A stretch of 64,000 bases of DNA, taken from positions 66,654 to 130,653 of the forward strand of contig KQ965844.1 in assembly GCA_001574975.1 (NCBI GenBank). Direction: 5' to 3'. The notes below the pieces were generated by a model. The model was not told the origin of the DNA and did no database searches. It saw only the letters and a program-made list of their open reading frames with translations. This DNA is from Gonapodya prolifera JEL478. Its lineage: Eukaryota > Monoblepharomycota > Monoblepharidomycetes > Monoblepharidales > Gonapodyaceae. The translations under genes were made by a program, and so were the position numbers. Positions 43,320-54,500 of the stretch are shown here, in pieces; position 1 is the stretch's first letter, and every line of letters begins with the position of its first letter.

Positions 43320-44998
43320 CTAATACCGCCTCGACCCACCACCCCCACCACCGACCCTTCCCCCTCCCGCCCCCCTCCCACCAATCGAATAATCCGCATC
43401 CTGCTCATCCTCCACCCTCCGATCATATAACCTCCTACTATTGCCATAGTCCCTATCCCTCGGATCCCGATCGCGACTGCGACTCCGCTCCCTGCTCCCC
43501 CCGGGCCCGCGGACCGAGACCATGGGCGTCATGTCGTCGTCCGGGTCGCGCACGTCATAGTCGTCGGGGATGAATTCCTCATCGCGGTCGCGGAGGCGGG
43601 ACGGGCCGGGGCGGTCGGCGGCGCTCCGGAGCCCCCCGCCCCCGCGGGAGAACGGGGATCGGGGGAAGTTCTCCATGCTGGGCGACATGAACCCCCCCGG
43701 TGCACCGCGGCGGGAGGAGCCCATGCGTGGGTCGGACGAGAGGGTGTCTTGTCGGCGGAGGTTGCCGTTGTTTGAGCGGGTCGAGTCGCGCCGGTCGAGG
43801 TCGCCTCCTCGGTCGGAGTCACGGGGAGGACGGTCGCCGCGGGGAGGGCCGTCCGGTTTTCCCTCGCCTCCGGCTTTCTTCTCGCCACCCTTGTCTCCAC
43901 CACCACCACCACCGGGTTTCTTGTCCCCAGCGCCCTTCTTCGCACCGCCACTCTCGCCTCCGCCCTTCTTGTTCTTGAGTTGACGACCCCAAAGCGACAT
44001 CCCGCCAATGTAGAGCAACCCGAGTCCACCAGCGATCAAAAACACTTCATTCTCCTTGATCCAACTCGCGGGCGGATCGTCCGGCGCTCCACCCCATGGC
44101 AACTGCGGCGTGAGCAAGTTGATCAACTTGGGGTCCGCGTACGTCGGTATCGGATTCGTCTTATTAAAGAGCACGTTCCCAATCATGGCCGTCGGAAGCA
44201 CGGCGTCCGTGCCGTTGTTGTTGTCGCAGTCCATGGACGCCCACCATTTGATCAGTTTTGCAGGCATCGAACCGGGTTGGGCAAGAGAGGTGGCGTTGAA
44301 GGATTTGCGGAGCGCGTTGCATGAGAAGGCGATGTAGTCGCAGCCTTGCACGATCCACCTGGTGGGCAATGGGAGGAGGAAAAAACGTCAGTATGGTGCA
44401 TGGTCATTCGCCTCCGGCAGGTAGAGTACGCTCCGCGTGGAATATTCGCGCTTCGCGCAGGATCAATTGCCTCCGGCGGACGGCCTCGGTCAGTACCTCA
44501 CGGTGCTTAGGCCTCGGAGTCCGACCTCCACTCGCTCTGCTCACTCCGGTCGGGCAGCTTGGTCTTCCGTGCTTTGCACTCCAGACTTCGCAAAGACTCA
44601 CCAAGCCTTGATAGAATTATCCCTATTCTTCCCCCACGTATAATCATTCCAGGAAATATTGGACGGCATGAACCCGAAATACGCCCCGACCTCTGTACAA
44701 AGTGTGACCATGTCGGGCCCATTCTTGGGGATATTTGCGGCTGCACGTTTGGCGATGTGTGCGGGGCGGGGGCTTCACGGGNNNNNNNNNNNNNNNNNNN
44801 GGGAGGGAGAGCCAGACGTTTGCACAGGGAAAAGACGACGGTAAGGGCAGAGTCGACTCACTTGTGTCGCGGCCACGTCCGTCGCTCGACTGCGACTGGC
44901 GACCCTGCGACTCCAAGCACCGCAAGCGCCAGCAGCACGGCACCGGCCAGCGCACGTCCACGTCCACGTCCACCCCGTCGCAGCCCACTATCTCGCAT
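43320..44998 (-). CDS. Type I membrane protein with Cys ectodomain and RGG-like tail
   Basis: Three exons on the minus strand, 44862-44998, 44602-44772 and 43320-44358, for 448 residues. A basic N-terminus leads to a signal sequence (LAGAVLLALAVLGVAG). The ectodomain (about residues 40-205) has cysteines in DMVTLCTEVG, VQGCDYIAFSCNALR and WWASMDCDNNNG, and several N-glycosylation sites (NIS, NAT, NKT). A transmembrane segment (VFLIAGGLGLLYIGGMSLW) precedes a 210-residue cytosolic tail rich in Gly, Lys, Asp and Arg (GGGGGGDKGGEKKAGGEGK; SRERSRSRDRDPRDRD). The plan resembles uncharacterised fungal proteins, and I know no function. The N run falls inside intron 1. Intron 2 carries the GC repeat. 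A CCGCCGGAGGCG string also lies upstream near 45,090 in the same sense. Confidence 0.8.
44359..44601 (-). repeat. GC-rich intron-resident repeat in the type I membrane protein gene, intron 2
   Basis: In the host sense: GTGCAAAGCACGGAAGACC (44579-44561) begins 23 nt after the donor, then GAGGCCTAAGCACCG (44515-44501), CCGCCGGAGGC (44479-44469) and CCACGCGGAG (44440-44431). This is the same order as in the p24 copy 1 intron, and it is the most complete second copy. An insertion containing AGCAGAGCGAGTGGAGG separates the first two blocks. Confidence 0.82.
44782..44800. other. assembly gap of 19 N
   Basis: Lies within intron 1 of the type I membrane protein gene. The flanks are C/G-rich. Confidence 0.95.
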
Positions 44999-45524
44999 CG
45001 TGTCGCACGCTCCGCGCTGCAGGATGAAGGGGAAGAGCGCGCAGTCGAGTGGAAGGGCAATCTGGGGCGTGCTGCGGTCCAATCCGCCTGACGCCTCCGG
45101 CGGATCTGCGGCGCACCAGATCCACCAATCTCGGGACGCGAGTGAGTAACCACTCGGTGTGAGTCAACGGAGTCGCCTGGAAAGAGTCGTTTGGTAAGAT
45201 GGCGCAACGGGTGGGAGCAGTCGAGCCCGGCGCCGGGAGGAAGCGGGGAGAGGGGGAAGTGCTGACGAACTTTAACCTGTTTGCAAGAGTCAAAGCTCTA
45301 CAAAAGCGACGCCAGTCGTGTGACCTCGACAAGATCGAGGAAGAGGCGGTGGAGGTGGACGACGATGGGTGGGATGTCTGGTCGAGATCCCAAGCACCGT
45401 GGCCTCGCGTCGCCTCCTCTGGCCTCCCGTCGCCTCTTCTGGCCTCCCTCCATGTAACCATAAAAGCGAATTGCAATCGCCAGCTGGCGCCCACACGCAG
45501 CATCAATCCACCCGAGACACCACG
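44999..45524. other. divergent promoter region
   Basis: Separates the minus-strand membrane protein gene from a plus-strand gene starting at 45525. It contains a tandem GCCTC(C/G)CGTCGCCTC(C/T)TCTG motif at about 45410-45450. A CCGCCGGAGGCG string (reverse strand) near 45,090 may mark a 5-prime UTR intron of the membrane protein gene. Confidence 0.35.
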
Positions 45525-47108
45525 ATGGTCACTCTTCCGCAAGAAATCCTGTCCAAGCTCGGCCTCATCACGTCACCAGAGAATGCAGCACAGCTCTCAC
45601 AAGCGAGCCATACCGTCCGGAGCAAAGTCGAGACTGAAATCCCGCTCATTTTCGACCAACTCTTTGACCTGCGTGCGGAAGGGATCGTGCCGACGGGAGC
45701 AGCGCCGAAGGATGGTAATGCAGACGCTGCCAAATGGCGAGAGACCTGCCCGGCGTTCGCGGACTTGCAGGACCGCTACATCGCCCGAAAAGCGCTCAAA
45801 ACGGGCGCAGGTCTTACCGTGATCCAGATGGTGACCGTGGCGGAGATGCTTGGCGAGAATGCTGGCAAGAATTTGGCGTTTCTGGTGCGTCCAACGACGA
45901 AGCTGGAGTCCAGCGAGGGAGGAGGAGATGGAGCCTCGGACAGGGCGCCGACGACTAGGCAGCTTTTGGAGGCGTTGTGGGAGTATTGTGCGTGGAGGCT
46001 CCACGGGGGCGCGACGGTGTCGTTGAGTACGCCCCAACAACAAGTAAAGGATACGCTTGCTGCAATCTATGCGGAAATCACACTCCTCAGTATTGTCGGT
46101 GAGTGTCTACCGGGTGACCATGCTATTAATCATCTGAACTTACCACGCACTCCGTTTTCTTGTGTGCTCGGGTAGAGAACTACCAAACCGTCGACATCAA
46201 CGCCATTTCACTCCCTCCACAATTCCAAACCCTCGACTTTCTGAACCCACTCAAACCCAACAACACCAGCCTTGGCTCCCTCCGAGTCGTCCTCGGATGC
46301 CTTGCCGCCGTCCACGTCCTCACTTGCCGGAGGGAAGTCTGGTTCAAAGTGCCGTTCTGGGAGCTCGCCAAGTGCAGGTGGACCACTGGGACGATGCGCG
46401 TCATTGATGTACTGAGGAAGAGTACAATTAAGCAGGGAGATTACCCGACCATGACGGGGGAGGAGATGGGTGATTTGGTCACGCTTGATCATGCCAGTAG
46501 TACAGCCAACATTGTGAGTTGTCGAGACGCAGCCTCTTGCAGTATCTGGGTCCCAAAATCCCCCGACTGTTTCCCCCCTCCTCTACCAGAGCGCACCCAA
46601 AACCCTCTTCTACATTGGTGAAGCCCTGCACCAACATGTCGCCGAAATCAACAACGACCTGCCCGACCTCTTTCTCGGCAGCTGGTCCGGCTACGAGCAG
46701 CAGGGGCTTGCGCCTTCCAACAAGGACACATACGTATACTTTCAGATGGACAAGCATAAGGAGGACTGGATGACGGCGGGGTACACGTTCCAGGGTCGCG
46801 GACGAAACAGTGTCAGCAGCGTCGCGTTCGCCATCCAGATCAAGTTTGAGTGCACGGGCGTGGTCTCGGCTCAGAAAGTCAACGAGGATGGTTCAAGATA
46901 CACCTTCGACGGCGTCGTGTTGCCCAGGGGTGTCGCGGGTGTCTGGAGCGACCCGAGTGGGAGGACCCAGGGCACGTTTCTGTGGTGGAAGAGACCCACA
47001 CATGACACATCAGGAGCAGGGTCCCAGGTGGTGTGGGATGCGAAGTGGAAGAATGGAGTGTCACCCGACGCGATGATTTTCAACATGGTCGCGGCGGATA
47101 TGCTGTGA
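45525..47108 (+). CDS. Conserved-looking protein of unknown function
   Basis: Three exons, 45525-46098, 46176-46513 and 46590-47108, encode 476 residues with clean GT-AG junctions. The N-terminal third is helical (EILSKLGLITSPENAAQLSQ, LTVIQMVTVAEMLGENAGK), with no signal peptide or membrane span. The C-terminal third is rich in aromatic and Gly residues (YTFQGRGRNSVSSVAFAIQI, GVWSDPSGRTQGTFLWWKRP, VVWDAKWKNGVSP) and looks like a beta-sandwich or lectin-like fold. I do not recognise the family. The unbroken 1.4-kb coding chain and codon use support a real cytosolic protein. Confidence 0.75.
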
Positions 47109-47597
47109 GGGGGAACTTAAACTTTGTAGGATATCAAAATATCTGGGAATCATATGTTCTCGAGGTAGATGTTTAAGTTGTTATGGGATAAAGAAACTCC
47201 TTTTCTGTTACTATAGGAAAAGAAAAAATGGTCTCCTGGCGGCTCCTTTCTTCGCAAACATTCGCATCTTCACCGATCGTCGCCAAGGCCCAAGACGATT
47301 GATCAATTCGAACAACTCAAGCTACAAGCTCGTTGAATAAACAAATCAATATCACGCAAGGCCTAAGTATCTTAAGAGAAGTCATTCGAACTCATCAATC
47401 GCTTTGATCCATCGGCTGACCCTGATCACGCATTGATTCTCTTCACAGGCATCCATCTCGCCTTTCGAATAGCGCATCCAAGCTTCTGCAAACTCAAGTG
47501 GCCGCTAGATACTATCAGTGCGTCGGGATCCCTTGAACGATATGCGTACCCCTGGGCTGATCGACGTCCGCCTTCATCTCCAATTCTCAAAGGCGAA
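47109..47597. other. no gene recognised
   Basis: AT-rich spacer after the unknown gene. Nothing coding seen. Confidence 0.5.
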
Positions 47598-48404
47598 ATG
47601 GAATCCTCAATGTTTCTTTCCGTGCTGGAATCGGTCTCATCTCTCGATGCTCTCATTTACTTGGCCGTCTGCTCGATCCTCGTCCTCTTCGGCCTGCAAA
47701 ACATCCTCGCCAAGCACCCGATCATCGGTGCCGGCTCTCGACTTGCTTCCAGAACCTATCATCGAACCAGTCTCAAAGTAGATCACCACCACCTGCTCCT
47801 CCAAATCTTCTCTCACCGTCGATCCCACTCGCCCCGCCTCATGCTTGCCCCACCCCCTCTTCGTCGAACTGCAATCCGAAACATCCCGAATCCGCACCTC
47901 GTCAATGTACTCCGAGACGACGAGCAGGGCCGAGAGAGTCAGGATTGCGACGTCGCCGGTGGAGGAAAGCGAGTGCGAGGAGCCGGCAGCACCGATCACG
48001 GGGAAGTCTGCGTTGGACATCATCCCCGCCCCCCCGCCCCCGCCGGTCCCAGCATTCGCGCTCTCTATGCCTTTTGATGACGCGACGCTCAAGAAATCCG
48101 CCGTGATCACCAACACCAATCACTCACTCGACGGCCTCCGCGACCGGCTCCGGGCTGACTTGGAGGTCGCCTTCGACATTCGGAAAAACCGCCAGGCGTA
48201 CGTCTTGAACAAGATCAACGAGTGGGAAGTGGAAGCGGACGACGCCGGGTTGGACGTCGACTCTCGACTCGTCCGCCGTTCTTGGTAGCTCTGAGACCAA
48301 GTCGGAAGTCGCAATGACCATGGAGGGATGGCTGAGCAGCACCAACCGGGCAGCAGGAGTGTTGGTTGTCGCTGCCGTCGGGGGTTTATGGGCGAGAAGA
48401 TGAA
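47598..48404 (+). CDS. Possible two-span membrane protein; structure uncertain
   Basis: An N-terminal frame from 47598 gives MESSMFLSVLESVSSLDALI and a transmembrane helix (YLAVCSILVLFGLQNIL). Another frame from about 47782 encodes 165 residues including DATLKKSAVITNTNHSLDGL and an Asp/Glu/Arg helix (RDRLRADLEVAFDIRKNRQA). A third frame ends EVAMTMEGWLSSTNRAAGVL, VVAAVGGLWARR and a TGA at 48402, a likely second membrane helix. Joining them needs an unclear event near 47715-47782 and a one-base shift near 48260-48290, so the gene is either mis-assembled, decayed or spliced in a way I cannot see. Confidence 0.4.
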
Positions 48405-48705
48405 GAGTATGTGCGAGGGGGTTGAGGGTCTAAGATGATGTAATGTAATAAAGAGGGAGAAGTAAACAAAAGTAAAAGTAAAGATTTCGGGAAAAGCTGT
48501 GAATTTTAAGTCGTTCGACAATCTAAATATCGCACGGATCTCAGAGGTCATCCGATTTCAAGACTCAAAACATAATTTTTCGATTTTTCCAGAAACCGCG
48601 ATCGGCGCGGAGTTATATATGTAAATAACTACAACATCGACATTCACCCCTTCCATTTTTAACGTCGTTTTGCTGGGACATGGTGACACCATTCCTGGCG
48701 AAAGT
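48405..48705. other. no gene recognised
   Basis: AT-rich spacer between converging genes. Likely 3-prime UTRs. Confidence 0.4.
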
Positions 48706-49943
48706 TTAACTGGAACAACCGGTGATTCCTGTGGATTCGTCGATGAGAAGCACGGTGTTTAGTTGATGTGAGTGGGACCGAACAAGAGCTTAGCAGAAAC
48801 CACGCACCGAAGTAGTTGGTGTGTCCCGGAGAGACACTGAGCTCAAACGGTGTCACGGTATTCATGCAGTACTGGTTCTCCTTTCCCACGCCGGGCGAGG
48901 GGCACTTGTAAATCGGCGACGTCACGCCAGCCTCACCGTCCACAAAGTACTCCGTCCCTAGATGGGTGTAGAACGTCGGCGCCCACGGTGTGATGATCCG
49001 TGGCACGATGTCCTTGCGCCCGATCACGCGGTAGAAGGTCCCCTCGGCGTAGGCAGGGGAGGCCGAGAGGTACTCGGCGAAGACGTCGTTGATAGTGCGC
49101 GCGGGGGCGACGATGTAGGACTTGACGGTGTACCGGGACGAGAGCTTGGGGTAGAAGTACCCAGCGTTGAGATTTTGCAGGATTCCGCCAAGGGAGTAAC
49201 CTGCAAAGACAACGGTTTTGACGTTCGGGTATTGTGGGAGGACGTTGTCAATGTAGGACTGATGTAACGTAGATAGAATGTTGTTTGGATAGGATCGCAG
49301 GGAGTGAGCTGCGTAAAACTGCGCCCCCTCTGCAATGGAAACACACCTGAATGGACGGCACACCAGCCTTGAACAGGGCCCAGAAACCGGAATGTGCTGA
49401 GGACGTAGTTGGTGCATCAGGGAAGTAGTCCTGCACGCCAAACGTGGGCGTCAACGACGCGTCGAAGAGGAAGTCCACCGCGGATCTGGTGCCCTCGATG
49501 GCAAACACGACCGTGGCGCCATCGGGCTCGATTGCAACGTAGCCAGAGTACCCCTGCTCACGAAGAGGGTTGGACAGCTCGCCGAGGACTTTGGTGCCGA
49601 CCGAGTTTCCAGAACAGACGGCGGATGCGCACGCCCAGGTATTGTTGCTCAAACCGACCTGCGGTGAGTCGAAAGGAAAAAAAATGCACGTGGATGAGCC
49701 AAGAACGTGCAGATCGAATCCCGGTGAGGGTGGTGACGTGACGTCGAAACTCACCGAACAGCTCGACGCTTTTGCATACGAAAAGTACTTGAGAATAGTG
49801 TTGGTCAGCGCAGCGTCAATTTGCACTGCATTCGCCTTGGATGACGGAGCGGCGGAGACCGATCTCTCGAATCCCAGGGCCAAGAACGCCGCGATGATTA
49901 GGATGAGACCCCGAGCAGGTGGAGAGACACGAAAGAGTGCCAT
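48706..49943 (-). CDS. Secreted fungal lipase (class 3)
   Basis: Four exons on the minus strand: 49755-49943, 49347-49658, 48808-49258 and 48706-48728, for 324 residues. The signal peptide is LILIIAAFLALGF followed by cleavage near SVSAAP. Lipase 3 features in order: KYFSYAKASSC; YVAIEPDGATVVFAIEGTRS (strand with the EGT oxyanion motif); the nucleophile elbow FAGYSLGG with its Ser; GRKDIVPRI with the catalytic Asp; and a C-terminal GHTNYFGITGCSS with the catalytic His. Extra cysteines (ACASAVCSG, CPSPGVGKENQYC) suggest disulfides. It should hydrolyse acylglycerols outside the cell. The 8-residue last exon is supported by the conserved His-Thr-Asn-Tyr-Phe-Gly end. It resembles Rhizomucor miehei-type lipases. 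Confidence 0.92.
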
Positions 49944-50688
49944 CTATGGTGAGAGAAAGGCATCATCAAAATGAATCTGGTAGATTCCATCGATTCCGCG
50001 CCTTTCGAGTGCAGAAGAGGGTACTTACCACAGTGACGGTTTGTTAGGATTGAATGTGAAACTCCGGGAGTGGTTCCTCTTGATTGCCCGTAGCGTTCTG
50101 GGATCCGGAGCTGCAGTCTTAGAACCACGAAAGTGCGAGGTGAGAGCGAAGGTCTTTCACGTTCTCTTGCCTCAAATTTTGTGGGATGACCTTGCAGCTT
50201 GGATAAAGGGCGCTGAAATCCAGGGACACATCGGGTCCTCTCTTCCCCCGAGGTAGCGTTGTATTTATACAAAGACACGCTGCGCGAAAAGATCAACTGC
50301 ATTCTCCGTCAAGTCTAGAAAACGGAGCGATCCCGATGGTCTGCGATGTCACCCCGCAACCCGGTGTCTCAAACACAACGTTCTCAAAGTGTGCAAAACA
50401 GCTCACCGAGATACGGAAAACCGTTGAGAAATCGCAGAGTGTACTCATGTGCCAGCGTCTGTCTCCGTCTGAATCTCCACTGTCTCCCGATGTGAAACCT
50501 GATGCGAGATCTCGAGATCACACGTGTGCCTTTTTAGCCGTGCATCACTGACGGGGGTGACTAAAAGAGAATTCGCGGTATTCGCTTTCGGATTTTCATT
50601 TACAGAAGCATGGCATTTATCGCTGCTCTAGGTATCGGTTTGAGCTCCCCNCCTCTCATCAGTTCCCGTTTACAGTCGACTAGCCTCC
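49944..50688. other. lipase upstream region
   Basis: No gene recognised. One undetermined base lies at 50651. Confidence 0.45.
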
Positions 50689-51105
50689 TTATCCGCACGC
50701 TTCACAGTGCCACTCTCCCCCATTGGTGTATCCCCAGGACCCGCTTCGGCAATGCTGGCATAGTTTGATCTTACGGCGACACAAAGCGGCATCATGGCAC
50801 ATCGCCCACCCCAGAGACCGCCTGCACTTTTCGCACGCCTGCGTGCTTTGCTGGGTGCATGTACTACATCCCTTGAAGAACGAAAGTTCACCAACGTTCT
50901 CCGCTGCCCTTTTGTCACAACCAAAGCAGACATCCCTCTCACTGCAGTACAAGCAGAGCTGATCAGCTAAGGACATCCACGAGTGCACTGGAAAACGCTG
51001 GCATTTGGTGACACCAGAGGATACGTCACAATCGTGGTGCCTTTGAAAAGACTTCGATCGGTTTGCAAGTTGGAACGGACAACTGAACCAGTTAAGATTT
51101 CCCAA
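50689..51105 (-). CDS. Cys-rich putative zinc-binding small protein
   Basis: A single unbroken minus-strand frame of 138 residues with about 18 cysteines, most in C-x2-C pairs: LCLYC, VCFGC, GCSTC, ACEKC, LCQHC and HCEAC, plus MCHDAALC. The pairs occur every 10-20 residues, as in tandem zinc ribbons or a RING/FYVE-like array, but the spacing fits no family I know. No signal peptide is seen, so an intracellular zinc protein is more likely than a secreted one. An upstream exon with the true start is possible. The regular Cys pattern is unlikely by chance. Confidence 0.45.
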   Translation of the reverse strand: MGNLNWFSCPFQLANRSKSFQRHHDCDVSSGVTKCQRFPVHSWMSLADQLCLYCSERDVCFGCDKRAAENVGELSFFKGCSTCTQQSTQACEKCRRSLGWAMCHDAALCRRKIKLCQHCRSGSWGYTNGGEWHCEACG

Positions 51106-51523
51106 ACAGGGCGGTCCTGACGCCCACGACTGACCGGAGGCGCTGGCATGTCTGGCTCAGAGTTACGAGGGAATCAGTCGCCAGGAAAACGAAAACGGTA
51201 TGGAGGACTTTCTTTGGGGACTGTGCGAAGGTGGCTCCAAACGATGGAGGCTGTAGCGGTGATTGGTATGGACGACTGGTGTTTGTCGTCCGACGATGCT
51301 TTAAGTGATCTGACAGGTAATAAAGACATGTATGAGAGTTTCAGTTGCAAGGAAGGAACAAGTGGAGTAGAGAAGCTCTAGGGAAGGTCCCAGAGGTCAA
51401 TGAATGGGCGATACGTGAAGTGACAAATTGTAGAAGAAGGAGCGACAAGAGAGACAATACAAAGGCTTGTCCAAAACCAAAATCAAGCCTTTCATGTAGC
51501 AATACACGCTTAGACACACAATA
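51106..51523. other. no gene recognised
   Basis: Spacer beside the 3-prime end of TSR1. Nothing coding seen. Confidence 0.45.
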
Positions 51524-54500
51524 TTAGTCCCATCGCGCCATCACTCTCTGCTCGCCTTCACCCTTCTCGCCTGTCACTTTCACAGGCTCTGTTGGCTTGT
51601 ACACCTCAGTACCCCACCGCGGGTGCACCCGCTTATACAGCGGCATGATCACAGTATCTTGTGCATTCATCGGGCCGTCGAAGAGACATTTCATCCGTCC
51701 GTGCGTACCTTGGGAGGCGATGAAGATATCGACATTTGACGAAATCAAACCGAGTGGGCTCGAGTCAAAGTCACAACCCACCGACAGACTCCCGGATGGT
51801 ACCACTGCGACCGTACTTGGTGCGGAGCTGGACAGGCTTGAAGTAGTCCACGTCTTCAGGGTTGAAGAACATGTATCGAACGACGACCTTGAAGCGAGCG
51901 AGAACAGAACTTATCAGCACATAAATACGGTCGCGAGCCTTATAATACAGCGACAACGTACCGTCTTCTTGTTGATCTTGTACGGGTGTCCCGACAAAAC
52001 AACCCTCTTGGCAATGATACGTGTCACGTCCGATGGCATCGACGTTCCGGTCGCAACCAAAAAGGGTGTATCTTCGAGTTAGGGGGTGAGGAGACACACA
52101 GTGAGTGTTGGCACGGAACCCAATCGAGTATGTCCACACACCTGTCCCCATTTCGACCTTCCACGCCAACACGCCGGTCTTATCCCAACACACTGGCCCA
52201 AACCACGTCGCCACCACGCCCTCCTTGCCCCTCCGACCACCCTTTTTCGTATCCTCCTCCCCTTCGCCGCCATGGTACATGAATCGCCTCAACAGCGCGA
52301 CCCCGTTGCTTCCCTGCCCAGGGTCCGAGTACACGGGCGCGGCGGTGAAGCGCCGGAACCCGACTTGGAGGATCAGCGGGTCCTTGGACTTGATGGGGTC
52401 GGAAGAGGCGTGATCCGCGTGGTGGACGAGGTGGGCGTGCGAGAGGGAGTACTTGTGTTCGTGCGGGAGGAGGGAGACGAGGAAGATTGGGTGGGATGGT
52501 TTGCGGGTAGCTGAGGTCGTGAATGCATATGAAGCCAGGTCAGTTGGGCACCGCGTTGCGAATCTCTAAACAAAAACAGAGGACTCACCAACCCAGGACT
52601 TGGGCACGCCCTCCAGCACAACCGTCACTCGCGTACCCCTCTGCACCCAGTTCTTCACTGCATCCTGCTCATCCACATCCATCCCATCCCCTTCCCCTTC
52701 GTTCTTCTTCACTTCCACCTTGGCTCCCTTCCCATCCCCACCTTCCCTTCCCGCCCGCGCCATCGCCGTTCCCCGCGCCCTCTTCCAGTCTTCAAACGCA
52801 AACACACGCCCGTACTCCTCGGGCAAATTTTCGTAAGGGTCCCACCCGCTCGTCCTCGAGTCAGCCAACCCTCTGTACTTTGCGAACCGCACACGGGCCG
52901 GACTCTCCCGCGGCGTGTCGAGCTCGTCAGGGTGGGACAGGTCAAGCGCGGCTTGCTCTTCGCGTGTCGGGGGAGCCTCCCGGGAGGCGGGCCCGACGTC
53001 GGCGGGGTCGGAGGCGTCCGAGGGGATGGACCCGGACGACATGGACTCCCATCCGTCGGCGTCAGGGTCGTCGTCCTCGTTCGCGTTCTCTGCGTCCCCG
53101 TCGGCTTCGGGTCCGGCTTCAACACAGCTCATCCCCACATCTCCATTCTCTTCCTCCTCCTCCTCCACATCATCACCCTCGCCCTCACCCTCCTCGTCAA
53201 CAAGCCACGCCGCCTGGTACGTCGACGTTCCCTTTGGCATCTTCTTCACCTTACCCCCAGCGTGGCTCTGCGTCCCGTCTCCCATGCGACTGGCACCGTT
53301 CATACCCTCAGCTCCCGCCATTTCCTCGTCGGTTGGCCAGGTTTGTTCTTGTGCGAGTGGGTCGACGGGGTTGGATGATACTAGGTCGTCTCGCAGGGAG
53401 GGGTCGGGAAGTGCGAGGATGGTCGGTGTTGTGGAAGAGGGGGCCGTGTGCCGGGGGAGGTAGGAAGGGTGGTCGGCGGGAGTCTCGATCTGGTGTTGGT
53501 GAGCGAAAGTTATAAGTAAAGTGCGAGCGGAGGAGGGCAAGAAAACAGGAACATTAAAGGCGAACTCACCCGCCGCACCGCAAAGTCCCCTCCGTCCACG
53601 AGATACGCCAACCTATTCGCGCACAAATTCCGGCCCCTGATCCACCCCGTAACCTTCAACAACCCCGTTTCCTCGCCTTCCCCTTCCCCGCCCTTACCCG
53701 CCCCGCCCTCCTCCTCATCCTTCACCCACTGCACCCCCTCACCCACAAGATAACTCCTCCCCGCTCTCCACCCAACCTGCAAAATCCTCTGCGTGGCCAG
53801 CGTCCGTACGAGCGCGTCCACGTCGGCCGGGACGTCGAGAGAGAAGGGGCGAGAGGAGGTGGAAGTGTAGGAGGGGAAGTGGTCTTGAAGGTACATGTGG
53901 AGAGAGCGCCGGATGCCGGTGTGGTGTCTGGGTGGTGTGGTGGAGAGGTGCTGGGGGTGGGTGGGTTAGTATAGGGTTTTGTGGTGTGCAGGCATGTTGG
54001 TGGTTTAACGTCAAGGATTCCCGCCCTACCGGTCGAGCATAATGATTTTGACGGTCATCCAACATGTGACCACGTGTGACCTGCTTCCATCTCTCCATTG
54101 GCCGGCCCGTATCCACCACCGTATCATCCATTCCACGTCCCCCCCCCCCCCCCCCCCCCCATGCTCCAACCACCAAAAAACAAAACACACCTGAACAACG
54201 CCAACAACCGTCCCAACACCTTGCGCCTTGATCGCCGCCAATAGCTTATCACCCCACGCATCCACCTCCTCCACCGCCGAAAGGACGAATATGACGTAGT
54301 CAGCGACTTTGCACGCGTCCAGGACGGCGAGTGTTGAGCGGGGGAGAGCGAGTAATTGGAAGCGGGAGTGGTGGGTGGGGACACTGTAAACACGTACACG
54401 GGTCAGAAAAGAGTTGGGTCAGTCAATCATCGTGCCGCAGTTGTGCTGTGAGTACACGGATTATTCTTTGCCATTGGCGGAGTCCTCGGTCAGTGCTTCG

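Noticed and set aside
45199-45524. upstream coding exon for the gene at 45525
   Set aside because: The frame there is Arg/Pro/Ser-rich and driven by a short tandem repeat. The protein from 45525 has a normal start.
52523-53515. 330-codon plus-strand open frame
   Set aside because: Antisense shadow of the large TSR1 exon 5. Its composition is Pro/Ser/Arg-rich, as expected from the reverse of an acidic region.
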